Source: Desulfatiglans anilini DSM 4660
GTDB taxonomy: Bacteria > Desulfobacterota > DSM-4660 > Desulfatiglandales > Desulfatiglandaceae
Direction of reading: 5' to 3'
DNA: 64,000 nucleotides
Assembly: GCF_000422285.1 (NCBI RefSeq)
Contig: NZ_AULM01000018.1
Location: forward strand, 1-64,000
The notes under the pieces are model-generated. The model did no database searches. It was not told where the DNA came from and saw only the letters and a list, made by a program, of their open reading frames with translations. Both the position numbers and the translations under genes were made by a program. Of this stretch, positions 47,468-56,701 are shown in pieces. Position 1 is the stretch's first letter, and each line of letters opens with the position of its first letter.

Positions 47468-49027
47468 ATGAGCAGTCAACTTTACAAGCAAAAGATCCTG
47501 ATCCTGGACTTCGGGTCGCAGTACACCCAGCTCATCGCGCGCCGCGTACGGGAGGCGCAGGTCTACTGCGAAATTCACCCTTTCAACCTGGCGCTTGAAA
47601 AGATCGAGGCGTATGCCCCGAAGGGGATCATCCTTTCGGGGGGGCCTGCGAGCATCTATGACGCCGATGCGCCGATGCTGCGGCGTGAGATCCTGGAGAT
47701 GCGCGTACCGATCCTGGGCATCTGCTATGGGATGCAGTCCATCACCTTCCTGCTCGGGGGCCAGGTGACGCGGGCCGAGGATCGGGAATACGGCCATGCG
47801 ACGATCGATATCCAGGACGACACGGACTTGTTTCACGGGCTCGGTGAACAGGAAGGCCGGATGATGGTCTGGATGAGCCACGGGGACCGGATCGAGGCCA
47901 TGCCCGCCGGGTTCACCGCACTGGCCGGGAGCCGCAACAGCCCGGTGGCGGCGATGGCGGACCCCTCCCGGCGCATCTTCGGGGTGCAGTTCCACCCGGA
48001 GGTGGTCCACACCCCGGACGGCACCCGGCTCCTCAAGAATTTCCTCTACACGATCTGCGGGTGCGAACCCACCTGGACCATGGCGTCCTTTGCGCGCCGG
48101 ACCATCCGCAGCCTGCGTGAACGGATCCAAGACGACCGGGTCATCTGCGGACTGTCCGGGGGGGTCGACTCCTCGGTGACGGCCGTCCTGCTCCACAAGG
48201 CCATCGGGCCGCAGCTGAGCTGCATCTTCGTGGACAACGGTCTTCTGCGCCTCAACGAGGCCCGGGAGGTGATGGAGCTTTTCGGCGAGCACTACGGGAT
48301 GGACATCCATCTGGTGGATGCCTCGGACCACTTCCTTGCCTGTCTGGAGGGGGTCACCGACCCCGAGCGGAAGCGCAAGATCATCGGCCGGGAGTTCATC
48401 GCCGTCTTCGAGCAGAAGGCCAAGGAGTTGGGCGACGCGCGCTATCTCGCCCAGGGAACCCTGTACCCCGACGTGATCGAGAGCGTCTCCTTCAAAGGGC
48501 CTTCGGCGACGATCAAGAGCCATCACAACGTGGGGGGGCTGCCTGAACAGATGAATCTCGAGTTGATCGAGCCCCTGCGCGAACTGTTCAAGGACGAGGG
48601 GCGCCAGGTGGGGGTCGAACTCGGCCTCCCCCGGGAGATGGTCATGCGCCAGCCTTTCCCCGGCCCGGGCCTTGCCGTGCGGATCCTCGGCGAGGTGACC
48701 CGCGAACGGTTGGAGATTGTGCGCGCGGCCGACGCGATCGTGATCGAAGAGATCCGCAACGCCGGGCTTTATGAAAAGGTGTGGCAGTCCTTCGCCGTGC
48801 TGCTGCCCGTCCGGACCGTCGGCGTGATGGGGGATGAGCGCACCTACGAGCATGTGATCGCCGTGCGCGTCGTGGACAGCCTGGATGCCATGACCGCCGA
48901 CTGGTCGCGGATCCCCTATCAGGTGATGGGCCGCATCTCCAATCGGGTCATCAACAGCGTCAAGGGGGTGAACCGCGTCGTCTACGACATCTCCTCCAAG
49001 CCCCCGGCGACCATCGAGTGGGAGTGA
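47468..49027 (+). CDS. guaA: GMP synthase (glutamine-hydrolysing)
   Basis: GuaA converts XMP to GMP using glutamine and ATP. The class I amidotransferase domain (1-195) has the nucleophile in GICYGMQS and the HxE pair in FHPEVVH. The ATP-pyrophosphatase domain has the P-loop [12 protein letters not shown], and the C-terminal dimerisation domain ends KPPATIEWE. At 519 residues it is complete. GGAGACGG precedes the ATG. Downstream, GGCCCG and CGGGCC with inner AGGGG/CCCC can form a hairpin at about 49038-49066, but it lacks a U-run. Confidence 0.97.
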   Translation: MSSQLYKQKILILDFGSQYTQLIARRVREAQVYCEIHPFNLALEKIEAYAPKGIILSGGPASIYDADAPMLRREILEMRVPILGICYGMQSITFLLGGQVTRAEDREYGHATIDIQDDTDLFHGLGEQEGRMMVWMSHGDRIEAMPAGFTALAGSRNSPVAAMADPSRRIFGVQFHPEVVHTPDGTRLLKNFLYTICGCEPTWTMASFARRTIRSLRERIQDDRVICGLSGGVDSSVTAVLLHKAIGPQLSCIFVDNGLLRLNEAREVMELFGEHYGMDIHLVDASDHFLACLEGVTDPERKRKIIGREFIAVFEQKAKELGDARYLAQGTLYPDVIESVSFKGPSATIKSHHNVGGLPEQMNLELIEPLRELFKDEGRQVGVELGLPREMVMRQPFPGPGLAVRILGEVTRERLEIVRAADAIVIEEIRNAGLYEKVWQSFAVLLPVRTVGVMGDERTYEHVIAVRVVDSLDAMTADWSRIPYQVMGRISNRVINSVKGVNRVVYDISSKPPATIEWE

Positions 49028-49069
49028 ACTCGGTTCCGGCCCGCAGGGGCGATAGGACCCCGGGCCGCC

Positions 49070-49849
49070 TCAGGCGCCGCCTTTGAGGGCGTGCAGAGCG
49101 GCCCCGAAGGCCCCCACGGTGCGCGGTTCGGCGGGCACCCGGACGGGGCGGCCCAGTTCCTCCGAAAGCAGGGCGACCACCCCTTGGTTGAGGGCCACGC
49201 CCCCGGTCATCGTGACCTGGCCCTGGACGCCGACGACCCTTACCATGCTGACGACGCGGTGCACGATGGAGCGGTGGATGCCGCGGATGATCTCCTCCCT
49301 GGGGTGGTTCCGCGCTACGAGCGAGACCACCTCGCTCTCCGCGAAGACGGTGCACACACTGCTGATTGTGGCTTCACCGCGCGCCTCGAGGGAGAGGCGT
49401 CCGAGGTCCTCGAGCGGGACCTCCAGCTTGGCGGCCATTACGTCCAGGAAGCGGCCGGTTCCGGCTGCACACTTGTCGTTCATGGTGAAATCGAGGACCC
49501 TCCCCTCTGTCCCCACCTGAATCACCTTCGAGTCCTGCCCGCCGATGTCGATCACGGTCCCTGTGTCCGGAAAAAGACGCCACGCCCCCAGGGCATGGCA
49601 GGAGATCTCCGTGATGCGTTTGGCGGCAAAGGGGACCGATATCCTCCCGTAGCCCGTCGCCACGGCGGTCTCGATGGCCTCAGCCGGCAGGCCGGCATGG
49701 GCGAGGGCGGCTTCGAAGGCTTTTTCGGCCGCCCGGGTGCTGTGGAATCCGGTCTCCAGGATGCTTTCCCCGACGATGCGGGCCTCTGAGTCCAGAATGA
49801 CGGCCTCTGTGCTGAGGGATCCGACGTCGATGCCGGCGGCATAGTGCAT
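49070..49849 (-). CDS. 2-hydroxyacyl-CoA dehydratase activase (BadF/BcrA-type ATPase)
   Basis: This 259-residue ASKHA ATPase has a phosphate-1 motif in AAGIDVGSLSTEAVILDSEA and phosphate-2 in TVIDIGGQDSKVIQVG. The two cysteines that hold the shared 4Fe-4S cluster of the dimer are in NDKCAAGTGRF and SVCTVFAESEVVSL. Such activators use ATP to push one low-potential electron onto a dehydratase or reductase. Only one activase gene is present, as in HgdC/FldI systems, whereas class I benzoyl-CoA reductases use two related subunits. It is last of three genes on the minus strand, 11 bases after the second subunit. Confidence 0.93.
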   Translation of the reverse strand: MHYAAGIDVGSLSTEAVILDSEARIVGESILETGFHSTRAAEKAFEAALAHAGLPAEAIETAVATGYGRISVPFAAKRITEISCHALGAWRLFPDTGTVIDIGGQDSKVIQVGTEGRVLDFTMNDKCAAGTGRFLDVMAAKLEVPLEDLGRLSLEARGEATISSVCTVFAESEVVSLVARNHPREEIIRGIHRSIVHRVVSMVRVVGVQGQVTMTGGVALNQGVVALLSEELGRPVRVPAEPRTVGAFGAALHALKGGA

Positions 49850-49860
49850 CGTTCTTTCCT

Positions 49861-51180
49861 TTATTCCTCTTCGAGCGCCTCGAAAAAGGCCTCGAGGCGC
49901 GTGCGGGTCTGCTCCTCGGCGTATGCCCGCTCATCGGCGATGTCGGCCTCGATGACCACCGAGGGGATCGATAGGCGTTCGAGGAGGAGGCGTTTGATAT
50001 CGTACTGGCCGACGGAGTACGGCTTGCAACTCCGGGCCGAGTGGATCACCAGCCCGTCGACCCGGTATTCGCGGATCAGACGCTCCATGAGCTTCAGCCG
50101 GTGCTCTAGATGATGATTCAGGATAACACAGCTGTAAGCCTTCGCCAAGGACTCCAGGGGGCGTCCCGGGTCGAGCAGGGGGGTGGTCTCCGCCCAGGCG
50201 TTCGTGTAGGTGGCGGTGACGAAGGCCATCCCGTGCGAGGCGAAGAGATTCGCGTGCTCCCGCATCCGGGGCCAGATGGCGATATTGTCCCACATGAGGC
50301 GCTTGCGCTCCTCGCGGATGGCGCCAACGCCCCGCTCTGCGCGCTCCTCGAGTTCTTCCAGGAGCAGGCGGTAGTAGCCCCGGGCCGATTCCAGGCCGCG
50401 GAGGGACACGATCGGCAGCATGTGGGCGAAGGCGTCGAAGATGGTCATGGGGGCCGGTCGGGCCTTCATCGTGGCGAGCACCCGCCCCCAGAGAAGCGAG
50501 GTTTCTTTTGCGAGGTCGATGGTCCGCGAAAAGGCCTCCCGGTCGAAGCGCCGTCCGCTGATGCCCTCGAGCTGCTGGATGATGGCCTCCATCTGCCCCA
50601 CCATGTATTCGAGGTCCGGCCCGCCCTCCGCGTCCGCGAAGCGATAAGGGGTGTCGAAAAGAATGAGCGGGATGCCGTAACGCGCCGCCAGGATCTTGTA
50701 CCAGTAAAGCACGGTCTGGCAGATGTTGTTCGAAGCGAAGAGAAGGTCCGGCCGGGGGAGCCGCCCGACGGGGGTGTTTCCGGTGAGCGCGTGCCCGAGG
50801 TCGATGCGCGCGTAGGAGCAGAGATCGGGGCTGTAGCCGTGCTCTTCGGCATGGGCGCACATGCGCCCGCCGACCTTCTGGGCGCCGCACAGGGCGCTGT
50901 GGTTTTCGGGGTAGAGGGTGTAATAGCCGAAAGGGCGCAGGATCTCGACCGGCGCGCCGCTCGTGACCCAGGCGACGGGCATCGCCCCCCGGGTGTACCG
51001 GGAGAGAAAATAATGGCGGCTGATGAGCTCCTTGAGGCGCCGGGTGGCAGCCAAGGGGGGTGCGAACAGGGGGTCGGGCGGGCGCGCAGGCCGTTTCTTC
51101 CCCATTTTTGCGAAGCGCATGGCGGCCGGTGCGCCGATGTCCTTCATGAAGCGGTATCGGATGGCAGGCAGAAGGGTCAT
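49861..51180 (-). CDS. 2-hydroxyacyl-CoA dehydratase/benzoyl-CoA reductase-type subunit (BcrC/FldB-like)
   Basis: This 439-residue subunit of the HgdB/BcrC family has probable 4Fe-4S ligand cysteines in ENHSALCGAQK, SNNICQTVLYW and HSARSCKPYSVGQYDIKR, the typical three-cysteine layout. The C-terminal IPSVVIEADIADERAYAEEQ with TRTRLEAFFEAL is a family hallmark. It forms a heterodimer with the gene upstream, and the substrate is an acyl-CoA thioester. Substrate cannot be read from sequence: phenyllactyl-, 2-hydroxyacyl- or aromatic-CoA are all possible. GGAGAG is well placed before the ATG. Confidence 0.92.
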   Translation of the reverse strand: MTLLPAIRYRFMKDIGAPAAMRFAKMGKKRPARPPDPLFAPPLAATRRLKELISRHYFLSRYTRGAMPVAWVTSGAPVEILRPFGYYTLYPENHSALCGAQKVGGRMCAHAEEHGYSPDLCSYARIDLGHALTGNTPVGRLPRPDLLFASNNICQTVLYWYKILAARYGIPLILFDTPYRFADAEGGPDLEYMVGQMEAIIQQLEGISGRRFDREAFSRTIDLAKETSLLWGRVLATMKARPAPMTIFDAFAHMLPIVSLRGLESARGYYRLLLEELEERAERGVGAIREERKRLMWDNIAIWPRMREHANLFASHGMAFVTATYTNAWAETTPLLDPGRPLESLAKAYSCVILNHHLEHRLKLMERLIREYRVDGLVIHSARSCKPYSVGQYDIKRLLLERLSIPSVVIEADIADERAYAEEQTRTRLEAFFEALEEE

Positions 51181-51191
51181 GGTCTCTCCAT

Positions 51192-52379
51192 TCAGGGAAG
51201 CATCTCCAGAAAGGCCTCGAGCCGCGTGGCCGTCTGGCCGGTCAGCCCTTCGTCGAGGGCGCTTTCGATCACGAGCGAGGGAATGCCGAGGCGCTTGAGG
51301 CCCGAACGGAGCTCCGGCAGATCGAAGGCCTCCGGTTCGCAGAATTTGACGGTCCAGAAAATGACGCCGCCGGCCGAGGCCGACCGGACCATGGCGGCCA
51401 GCCGCTCGAGGCGCGCCTTCAGAGGGGACGAGCCCGTGCTGCAGGGGGGGAGGGCGAAGAAGCGCTCGGCCGCGCGCTCCCAGGGGTCGGCCGAGCGGGG
51501 CGCGTGGGCCGGTATGCGGCGGCCGGCATCGAGGAGGTCGTCATCCGCCACCCGGACCCCGAGGTCGTCCAGGGCTTCGAGGGTCTCCGGCGGGTTCGGA
51601 AGGATGCCGCTCAGGAGCACCCTTTTGCCGCCCGTGGCCTTCCCTTCGCAGACCGCCCGGAAGCGCTCGATCCGCGGAAGGAAATCGTCCGGATGCAGGT
51701 ATTCGGCCTGGCGGATGAAGCTGTAGAACGCCGCGTTCGAGCAGACGAGACGGCCGCCTGCCCTGAGGGCGTAGAGCGCCTCGAGCGCCCGGTCCAGCTC
51801 GAGCGCCTGCGCCGAACGCGCCGCCCACTGCGCCGGGTCGAGGGGGCCGAAGCGCTCGGCGAGCCGTTCGGCCAGCCCCCTGGTCTGTTGGATGTAATAC
51901 TTCCAGGACGGGGCCGGGCACGTCGATTTGGGCGTGTAGAAGAAGTAGACCGGAAGATCCGGCTGGAGGTAATGGGCGGTGAGAGATGCCAGGTTCTGGA
52001 GCGTATCGCAGAGGTGCGGGAAAAGGACGCCGTCGAGGCCCCGCGCGCGGCTGTCGAGGATCAGTTCGAGCCCGCGCTTTGCGACCGGGCAGATGTAGGA
52101 CTGCAGATGCGCGTCCGCCCGGCTGGTTTCGATCGGCGGATCCCATATCTCGACGGGCAGGATGTCGAAGGCCCAGAGGAGTTCGCGCGGGTAGTGGCCG
52201 GGGAAGACCCCGAAGATCTTTCGGCCGTGCGAGGCCTTCTGCGTTTGGATGTAATCCTTCCGATTCGGCGCTGCGAAGGCCTCGGAAGAGCGAAGGGTGT
52301 TTTCGACGGAGACATCCGGCCTGTGCATTTCGGCCGTTCTGTCTGGGGATTCTGGAAAGGTGTTCTTCACGGGCTTCAC
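51192..52379 (-). CDS. 2-hydroxyacyl-CoA dehydratase/benzoyl-CoA reductase-type subunit (BcrB/FldC-like)
   Basis: This 395-residue partner subunit starts its domain with HGRKIFGVFPGHYPRELLWA. Cluster-ligand cysteines are likely in SYICPVAKRGLEL, FPHLCDTLQNLA and FWTVKFCEPEAF; the family ending is IPSLVIESALDEGLTGQTAT, then RLEAFLEML. It is the first gene of the dehydratase operon and is transcribed divergently from an MFS transporter. With the adjacent subunit and activase it makes a complete radical dehydratase set. Confidence 0.92.
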   Translation of the reverse strand: MKPVKNTFPESPDRTAEMHRPDVSVENTLRSSEAFAAPNRKDYIQTQKASHGRKIFGVFPGHYPRELLWAFDILPVEIWDPPIETSRADAHLQSYICPVAKRGLELILDSRARGLDGVLFPHLCDTLQNLASLTAHYLQPDLPVYFFYTPKSTCPAPSWKYYIQQTRGLAERLAERFGPLDPAQWAARSAQALELDRALEALYALRAGGRLVCSNAAFYSFIRQAEYLHPDDFLPRIERFRAVCEGKATGGKRVLLSGILPNPPETLEALDDLGVRVADDDLLDAGRRIPAHAPRSADPWERAAERFFALPPCSTGSSPLKARLERLAAMVRSASAGGVIFWTVKFCEPEAFDLPELRSGLKRLGIPSLVIESALDEGLTGQTATRLEAFLEMLP

Positions 52380-52733
52380 TCCGTCTCGAAGCCATCGCTC
52401 GCGGCGATTGATGAAAGAGCGACCCCTGTCGACGGGGCGCTTACAGGCCCGGAAGCCTGCCCTGTTCCGCCCACGACCGAGGCCGTCCGCTACGGCCTTC
52501 TTCCGCTGCGGCCGGGGTCCCCGTTTTCGGGACCCTCGGGGCGTGGCGCCGGATCCGAAGGGAAAAAACCGCGGTTATTCGAAAATACCACTAAAATTAT
52601 ACGGTATTCTTGCAGATGTTTGGGAAAATTCATGCCTGGGCATGCGGCCTCCCGGATGATCATTGCAAATCGGCTCCGGTTGGATATATGCTCCCGGGTG
52701 GCCGGAATAACCGTAAGGGAGGGCTCGCACGCT
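52380..52733. other. divergent promoter region of dehydratase operon and MFS gene
   Basis: This 354-base region has one AT-rich patch at about 52575-52630 (TAAAATTATACGG) and is otherwise GC-rich. A shared control region for transporter and enzyme is plausible; no operator was identified. Confidence 0.4.
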
Positions 52734-53996
52734 TTGCCGACTTTAAACGACCAGCAGCGCCGCTGGGCGATATTCGCCATCACAGCGGCCAACTTTTTTC
52801 TGTCCCAATTCTATCGGGCGACCAATGCGGTCATCGCACCGGATTTGACGGCCGATCTAGGTCTCGACACGGCCGAGCTCGGCTTCCTTTCGGCGGCGTT
52901 TTTCTATGCCTTCGCCCTGACGCAGATCCCTATCAGCATCTTCCTCGACCGGGTCGGCGCCCGCAGGATGATGACCGGGCTCTCCATTGCAGGGGTCGTC
53001 GGGGCGGTGGTCTTCGCCTCGGCGCATTCCCTTTCGATGGGGGTGTTCGGGCGTCTTCTCCTGGGGATCGGGATGGCCTGCAACCTGATGGGGACGCTCA
53101 AGCTCATGACAAGCTGGTTCAGCCCCGTCTACTTCGCCACCCTATCGGGGATCGTTTTCGCTATCGGGACGATCGGCAACATGGCGGCCACGACCCCCCT
53201 GGTCCTTCTGGTCGATCTCGTGGGGTGGCGCTGGGCCTTTCTGACGGTGGCTGCGGTGAACCTGGTCCTTGTCGCCGGCCTGTACGCCGTCGTCCGGGAC
53301 GCCCCGAATGAGGGGAAAGACAGGGCTGAAAAGGGTGCAGCGGGCGGGGGCGGGCATTCCATCGCCCGTCTTGCCGTGCTGCTGAAAAACCGCGACTACT
53401 GGATCATATCGATGGGGAGCTTCGTCGGGTACGGCATCTTCGCCTCCTTCCAGACCCTTTGGGCGGGTCCGTATCTGATGGAGGTGATGCGCCTCACGCC
53501 GGTGCAGACGGGCAACCTGATTTTTCTCCTGAACGTCGGCATGATCCTGGGCAGCCCGTTCTGGGGGGGAGTTTCGGACCGTCTCGTCCGCACGCGCAAA
53601 TGGATCATCGTGCTCGGCTTGGTGACCTTTGCGGCGATGACCGGAATCCTCGCCATCCTGCCCGCCGGTATGGCCTTCGTCTGGTTGGCCCTGCTGATCA
53701 CGACCCTCGGGATGTTCCGGGCCTCGGGTCAGCTCATGTACACCCATATCAAGGAGCGGATGCCGTCCGAGATGGCGGGCATGGCCATGACGGGCATCAA
53801 CTTTTTCACCATGATCGGCCCGGCGGCGTTTCTGCATGGCCTCGGGGCCTTCATGCAGAGGATCTTTCCCGGGGATTCGCAAGGGCCGGCCGCCTTCAGC
53901 GCGGCGCTCCTGCTCTGCAGCGGGTGTCTGACGGCTGTCACCCTGTTGTACTGCTTTTCACGCGACACCCGGGACCTCAGGCGGCCGGTTGGATGA
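52734..53996 (+). CDS. MFS transporter
   Basis: This 420-residue protein has twelve hydrophobic segments. It starts LPTLNDQQRRWAIFAITAAN, then FFLSQFYRATNAVIAPDL, with the MFS loop motif FLDRVGARRMMTGLS between helices 2 and 3 and the second-half GGVSDRLVRTRKW. I use TTG 52734 because AAGGGAGGG lies just before it and a normal MFS N-terminus follows; ATG 52632 would add 34 unusual residues. It resembles organic-acid or nitrate/sulfonate-type porters. Location back to back with the dehydratase operon suggests uptake or export of its substrate acid. Confidence 0.88.
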   Translation: MPTLNDQQRRWAIFAITAANFFLSQFYRATNAVIAPDLTADLGLDTAELGFLSAAFFYAFALTQIPISIFLDRVGARRMMTGLSIAGVVGAVVFASAHSLSMGVFGRLLLGIGMACNLMGTLKLMTSWFSPVYFATLSGIVFAIGTIGNMAATTPLVLLVDLVGWRWAFLTVAAVNLVLVAGLYAVVRDAPNEGKDRAEKGAAGGGGHSIARLAVLLKNRDYWIISMGSFVGYGIFASFQTLWAGPYLMEVMRLTPVQTGNLIFLLNVGMILGSPFWGGVSDRLVRTRKWIIVLGLVTFAAMTGILAILPAGMAFVWLALLITTLGMFRASGQLMYTHIKERMPSEMAGMAMTGINFFTMIGPAAFLHGLGAFMQRIFPGDSQGPAAFSAALLLCSGCLTAVTLLYCFSRDTRDLRRPVG

Positions 53997-54139
53997 CCGT
54001 CCGATCAGGCCCTGGAAATACAGTCCGGCCGGCATTCCGGAGGGAGCCCGTCTGCAGGGTGCTCGATTCCCCTTGAGGTGCTATCCCCTATTTGAACAAA
54101 TGGCAGATGTTTACGAGGAGCGCCTCGCCCCTGAGCGGC

Positions 54140-54622
54140 TCAGCGTGATCGGTGCTTTTTCCGGCGGATATAAATGGTTTTTTCGACCTCGGCTACACAG
54201 TCGCCCTTTTCGTCGAACACCCGGGCCGTAAACGTCTGCAGGACCTTCTCTCCGCCGGCGGCTGCGAGCCGGGTCTGTTCGACGACCGCCTCCGAAAGCG
54301 CGAAACGGGCGCGGACGGTCCCGCGGCCCGGTGCGATGAAGCGCACCCGGGCATCGATGTCCCACACCCAGTAGCCCTTGCCGAGGTTCTTGATCAGCAT
54401 GAGGACAAAGAACGGATCGGTCATGGCAAAGAGGCTCCCCCCGAAGTGGGTCCCCATATAGTTGCGGTTGTACCAGCGCAGCCGCATGCGTACGTCGATC
54501 CGGCGCCAGTCCGGACGGATCCTTTCGACGTGTATCCCGGCGCCGAGATAGGGAAACCACAGGTTCAAGAGCCGGCGGAAGATCCGCGGGTTTTCCGCAA
54601 GCCGTTCGAAGATGGGGTTCAT
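54140..54622 (-). CDS. DUF4442 hot-dog fold protein
   Basis: This 160-residue protein has a single hot-dog domain. The central helix region NRNYMGTHFGGSLFAMTDPF is the mark of DUF4442, related to acyl-CoA thioesterases and PaaI-like proteins; RVRFIAPGRGTVRARFALSE and VEKTIYIRRKK follow. A thioesterase acting on acyl-CoA is possible but unproven for this group. It is convergent with the MFS gene. The ATG opens a sensible N-terminal helix. Confidence 0.8.
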   Translation of the reverse strand: MNPIFERLAENPRIFRRLLNLWFPYLGAGIHVERIRPDWRRIDVRMRLRWYNRNYMGTHFGGSLFAMTDPFFVLMLIKNLGKGYWVWDIDARVRFIAPGRGTVRARFALSEAVVEQTRLAAAGGEKVLQTFTARVFDEKGDCVAEVEKTIYIRRKKHRSR

Positions 54623-55031
54623 CCGGCCTCCTCTGCCCGCATCACGGCCGGATCCCGCGTGGCTACGGCGCGCAAGGCGCCGGCGCCGCAGGGAAAGAGC
54701 CCTTGCGGATCAGGACCGATTGTGGTTGATTGGGAACGGGGCGCCTCTACCCTGAGGGTTTCCATTTCATCGGGACCTTTAGCAGCCTGTTGAAAAATCC
54801 CTTGTGTACAAGCGGCGGAAAAATGGCCGGATGCAGGGCTTGCGGAACGCCTCGGAATGAGGCGCACACACAGGTGCGCCGCCGTGGCGCGGGATGAGCC
54901 CAGTGCAGCAGATGGGCGTTTTTCAAAGGTCCGTCAACCCTGGCAGCATACCAGATGCGAATGGCTGTGTCCAATCCGGCCTCGGCCGCGATCTCACGTC
55001 CGGTGCTCGATCGGGACGAAGGGGAATCGAT

Positions 55032-56162
55032 ATGAGAGATCAGATGACGATCAGAGAAGAATTTCCGGTCACCCGCTCCTATACCTACCTGAACCACGCA
55101 GCCGTCTCGCCGATGCCGCGGCGCGTGGCGGCGGAGCTGGCCCGTCTGAACGAAGACAGGGTGCACCACGGGATTGTCATGTTCCCGGAGTGGATGAAGC
55201 GGATCGGCGAGGTCCGCGGGCTCCTGGCGCGGCTGATCGGCGCGGAGTATCAGGAAATCGCCTTTGTCGGCAACACATCCGAGGGGCTGAGCGCGGTCGC
55301 GGGAGGGATCGACTGGCGGCCGGGCGACGCGGTCCTGGTGTCACGCCCTGACTTCCCGTCCAACATCTACCCCTGGCTCGATCTCGAGAGAAAGGGGGTC
55401 CAGGTGATCTTCGTGGAGCGCCGAGAGGGGATCGTGGACCCGGGCGATGTCCGCAGGGCGCTCAGGAAAGGGGCGCGGCTTCTGGCGGTCAGTTCGGTGG
55501 ATTTTTTGACCGGTGGCGCCTCCGACTTGCAGGCCCTCGGCGGGCTTTGCCGGGAGGAGGGCCTCCTTTTCTGCGTCGATGCGATCCAGAGCCTCGGGGT
55601 GCTGCCGATCGATGTGCGGTCATCAGGGATTCATTTCCTCGCGGCGGGGGGGCACAAGTGGCTCCTGGGTCCCCTGGGATGCGGGATGCTCTATGTGGAC
55701 CGGGAGACGCTCCGCCGGCTCCACCCGACGCAGATCGGCTGGAGGAGCGTCGAGAATGAAGAGGATTTTTTCAACATCCGTTACCAACTCAAGTCCGGCG
55801 CCGCCAAACTCGAACCCGGTACGCCGAATGTCTCCGGCATCTACGCACTGGGCGCTGCCGTCGAGCTCCTCCTGGAGGCGGGGATCGACACGGTCCGGCG
55901 CCGCATTTTCCAGCTGAACGATCTTCTGGCCGCGGGGCTTTCGGAAAGGGGCCTCGAAACCGTGACGCCGATGTCTCCCGCCGAGCGTTCGGGCATCCTG
56001 ACCTTCCGCCCGCGCGGGGAGGCGCTGCTCCTCTTCAAGGCCATGCTGAAAGAGCGTGTGCTCGTCTCGGAGCGGGGCGGCCTGATCCGCCTCTCACCCC
56101 ATTTCTACAACGACGAAGCCGATGCGGCGCGGTTTTTCGAGATCCTCGACAGGCTTTTGTAA
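55032..56162 (+). CDS. class V aminotransferase-fold PLP enzyme
   Basis: This 376-residue fold-type I PLP protein has start EFPVTRSYTYLNHAAVSPMP, cofactor contacts VGNTSEGLSAVA and VDAIQSLGVLPID, and the Schiff-base lysine in LAAGGHKWLLGPLGCG. The family includes cysteine desulfurases, isopenicillin-N epimerase-like proteins and kynureninase relatives. A catalytic cysteine loop of true desulfurases is not evident, so the reaction is unassigned. ATG 55032 has AAGGGGA upstream; the longer in-frame start at 54894 reads through unlikely sequence. Confidence 0.85.
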   Translation: MRDQMTIREEFPVTRSYTYLNHAAVSPMPRRVAAELARLNEDRVHHGIVMFPEWMKRIGEVRGLLARLIGAEYQEIAFVGNTSEGLSAVAGGIDWRPGDAVLVSRPDFPSNIYPWLDLERKGVQVIFVERREGIVDPGDVRRALRKGARLLAVSSVDFLTGGASDLQALGGLCREEGLLFCVDAIQSLGVLPIDVRSSGIHFLAAGGHKWLLGPLGCGMLYVDRETLRRLHPTQIGWRSVENEEDFFNIRYQLKSGAAKLEPGTPNVSGIYALGAAVELLLEAGIDTVRRRIFQLNDLLAAGLSERGLETVTPMSPAERSGILTFRPRGEALLLFKAMLKERVLVSERGGLIRLSPHFYNDEADAARFFEILDRLL

Positions 56163-56186
56163 TGACGGGGATCCGGCTGCCGCCGA

Positions 56187-56615
56187 TCATTCATCCGTCC
56201 GCAGGACCGTCTTTTCGAACCATTCCTTGATCTCGTCCCGCACCGTTCGGAAGGCCTCGAGCGTTTCCTCGTCATCCCCTTGGGCGGCGGCCGGGTCCCT
56301 GAAGCCCATGTGGACCCGCTTGTATCCGGCCGGGAAGACCGGGCACGACTCGCGCGCATGGTCGCAAAGGGTGACGACCCAGTCGAAATCCCGGCCCAGG
56401 AAACGGTCGATCGATTTCGACTGCTGCCGGCTGAGATCCATCCCGAGCTCTGACATCGCCCGGCGGGCGATCGGGTGGACCTCTGTCGGTTCGGTGCCGG
56501 CGCTGAAGGCCTGATAGCGGTCGCCGTAGAGATGGTTGACGAGCGCCTCGGCCATTTGCGATCGGGCGGAGTTGTGCGTACAGACGAACAGAATGGTCTT
56601 CCGTTCCAAATCCAT
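56187..56615 (-). CDS. arsC: arsenate reductase, thioredoxin-coupled type
   Basis: This 142-residue low-molecular-weight phosphatase-fold protein has the loop FVCTHNSARSQMAE, which holds the first catalytic cysteine (CX5R). The two further redox cysteines lie in TLCDHARESCPVFP, as in the three-cysteine ArsC of Staphylococcus pI258 and Bacillus. It reduces arsenate to arsenite. No arsR, arsB or acr3 gene is adjacent, and it overlaps no neighbour. Some homologues act on protein tyrosine phosphate, but the third cysteine favours ArsC. Confidence 0.88.
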   Translation of the reverse strand: MDLERKTILFVCTHNSARSQMAEALVNHLYGDRYQAFSAGTEPTEVHPIARRAMSELGMDLSRQQSKSIDRFLGRDFDWVVTLCDHARESCPVFPAGYKRVHMGFRDPAAAQGDDEETLEAFRTVRDEIKEWFEKTVLRTDE

Positions 56616-56701
56616 GGGTGCAGGATGCCTCCAGCTATGAGATCATCGGTTGATCCCCGGATGGGGGTGGGTCCGGGGGAGCTCCGGGGCGCCTCCGCAA
56701 G

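Noticed and set aside
49038-49066. Bidirectional terminator between guaA and the activase.
   Set aside because: A GC hairpin exists but has no T-run on either side, so I do not list it as a terminator.
51504-52733. A long 5' extension of the MFS gene antisense to the dehydratase subunit.
   Set aside because: The translation is non-membrane and low-complexity; the transporter proper begins at TTG 52734 with a strong ribosome site.
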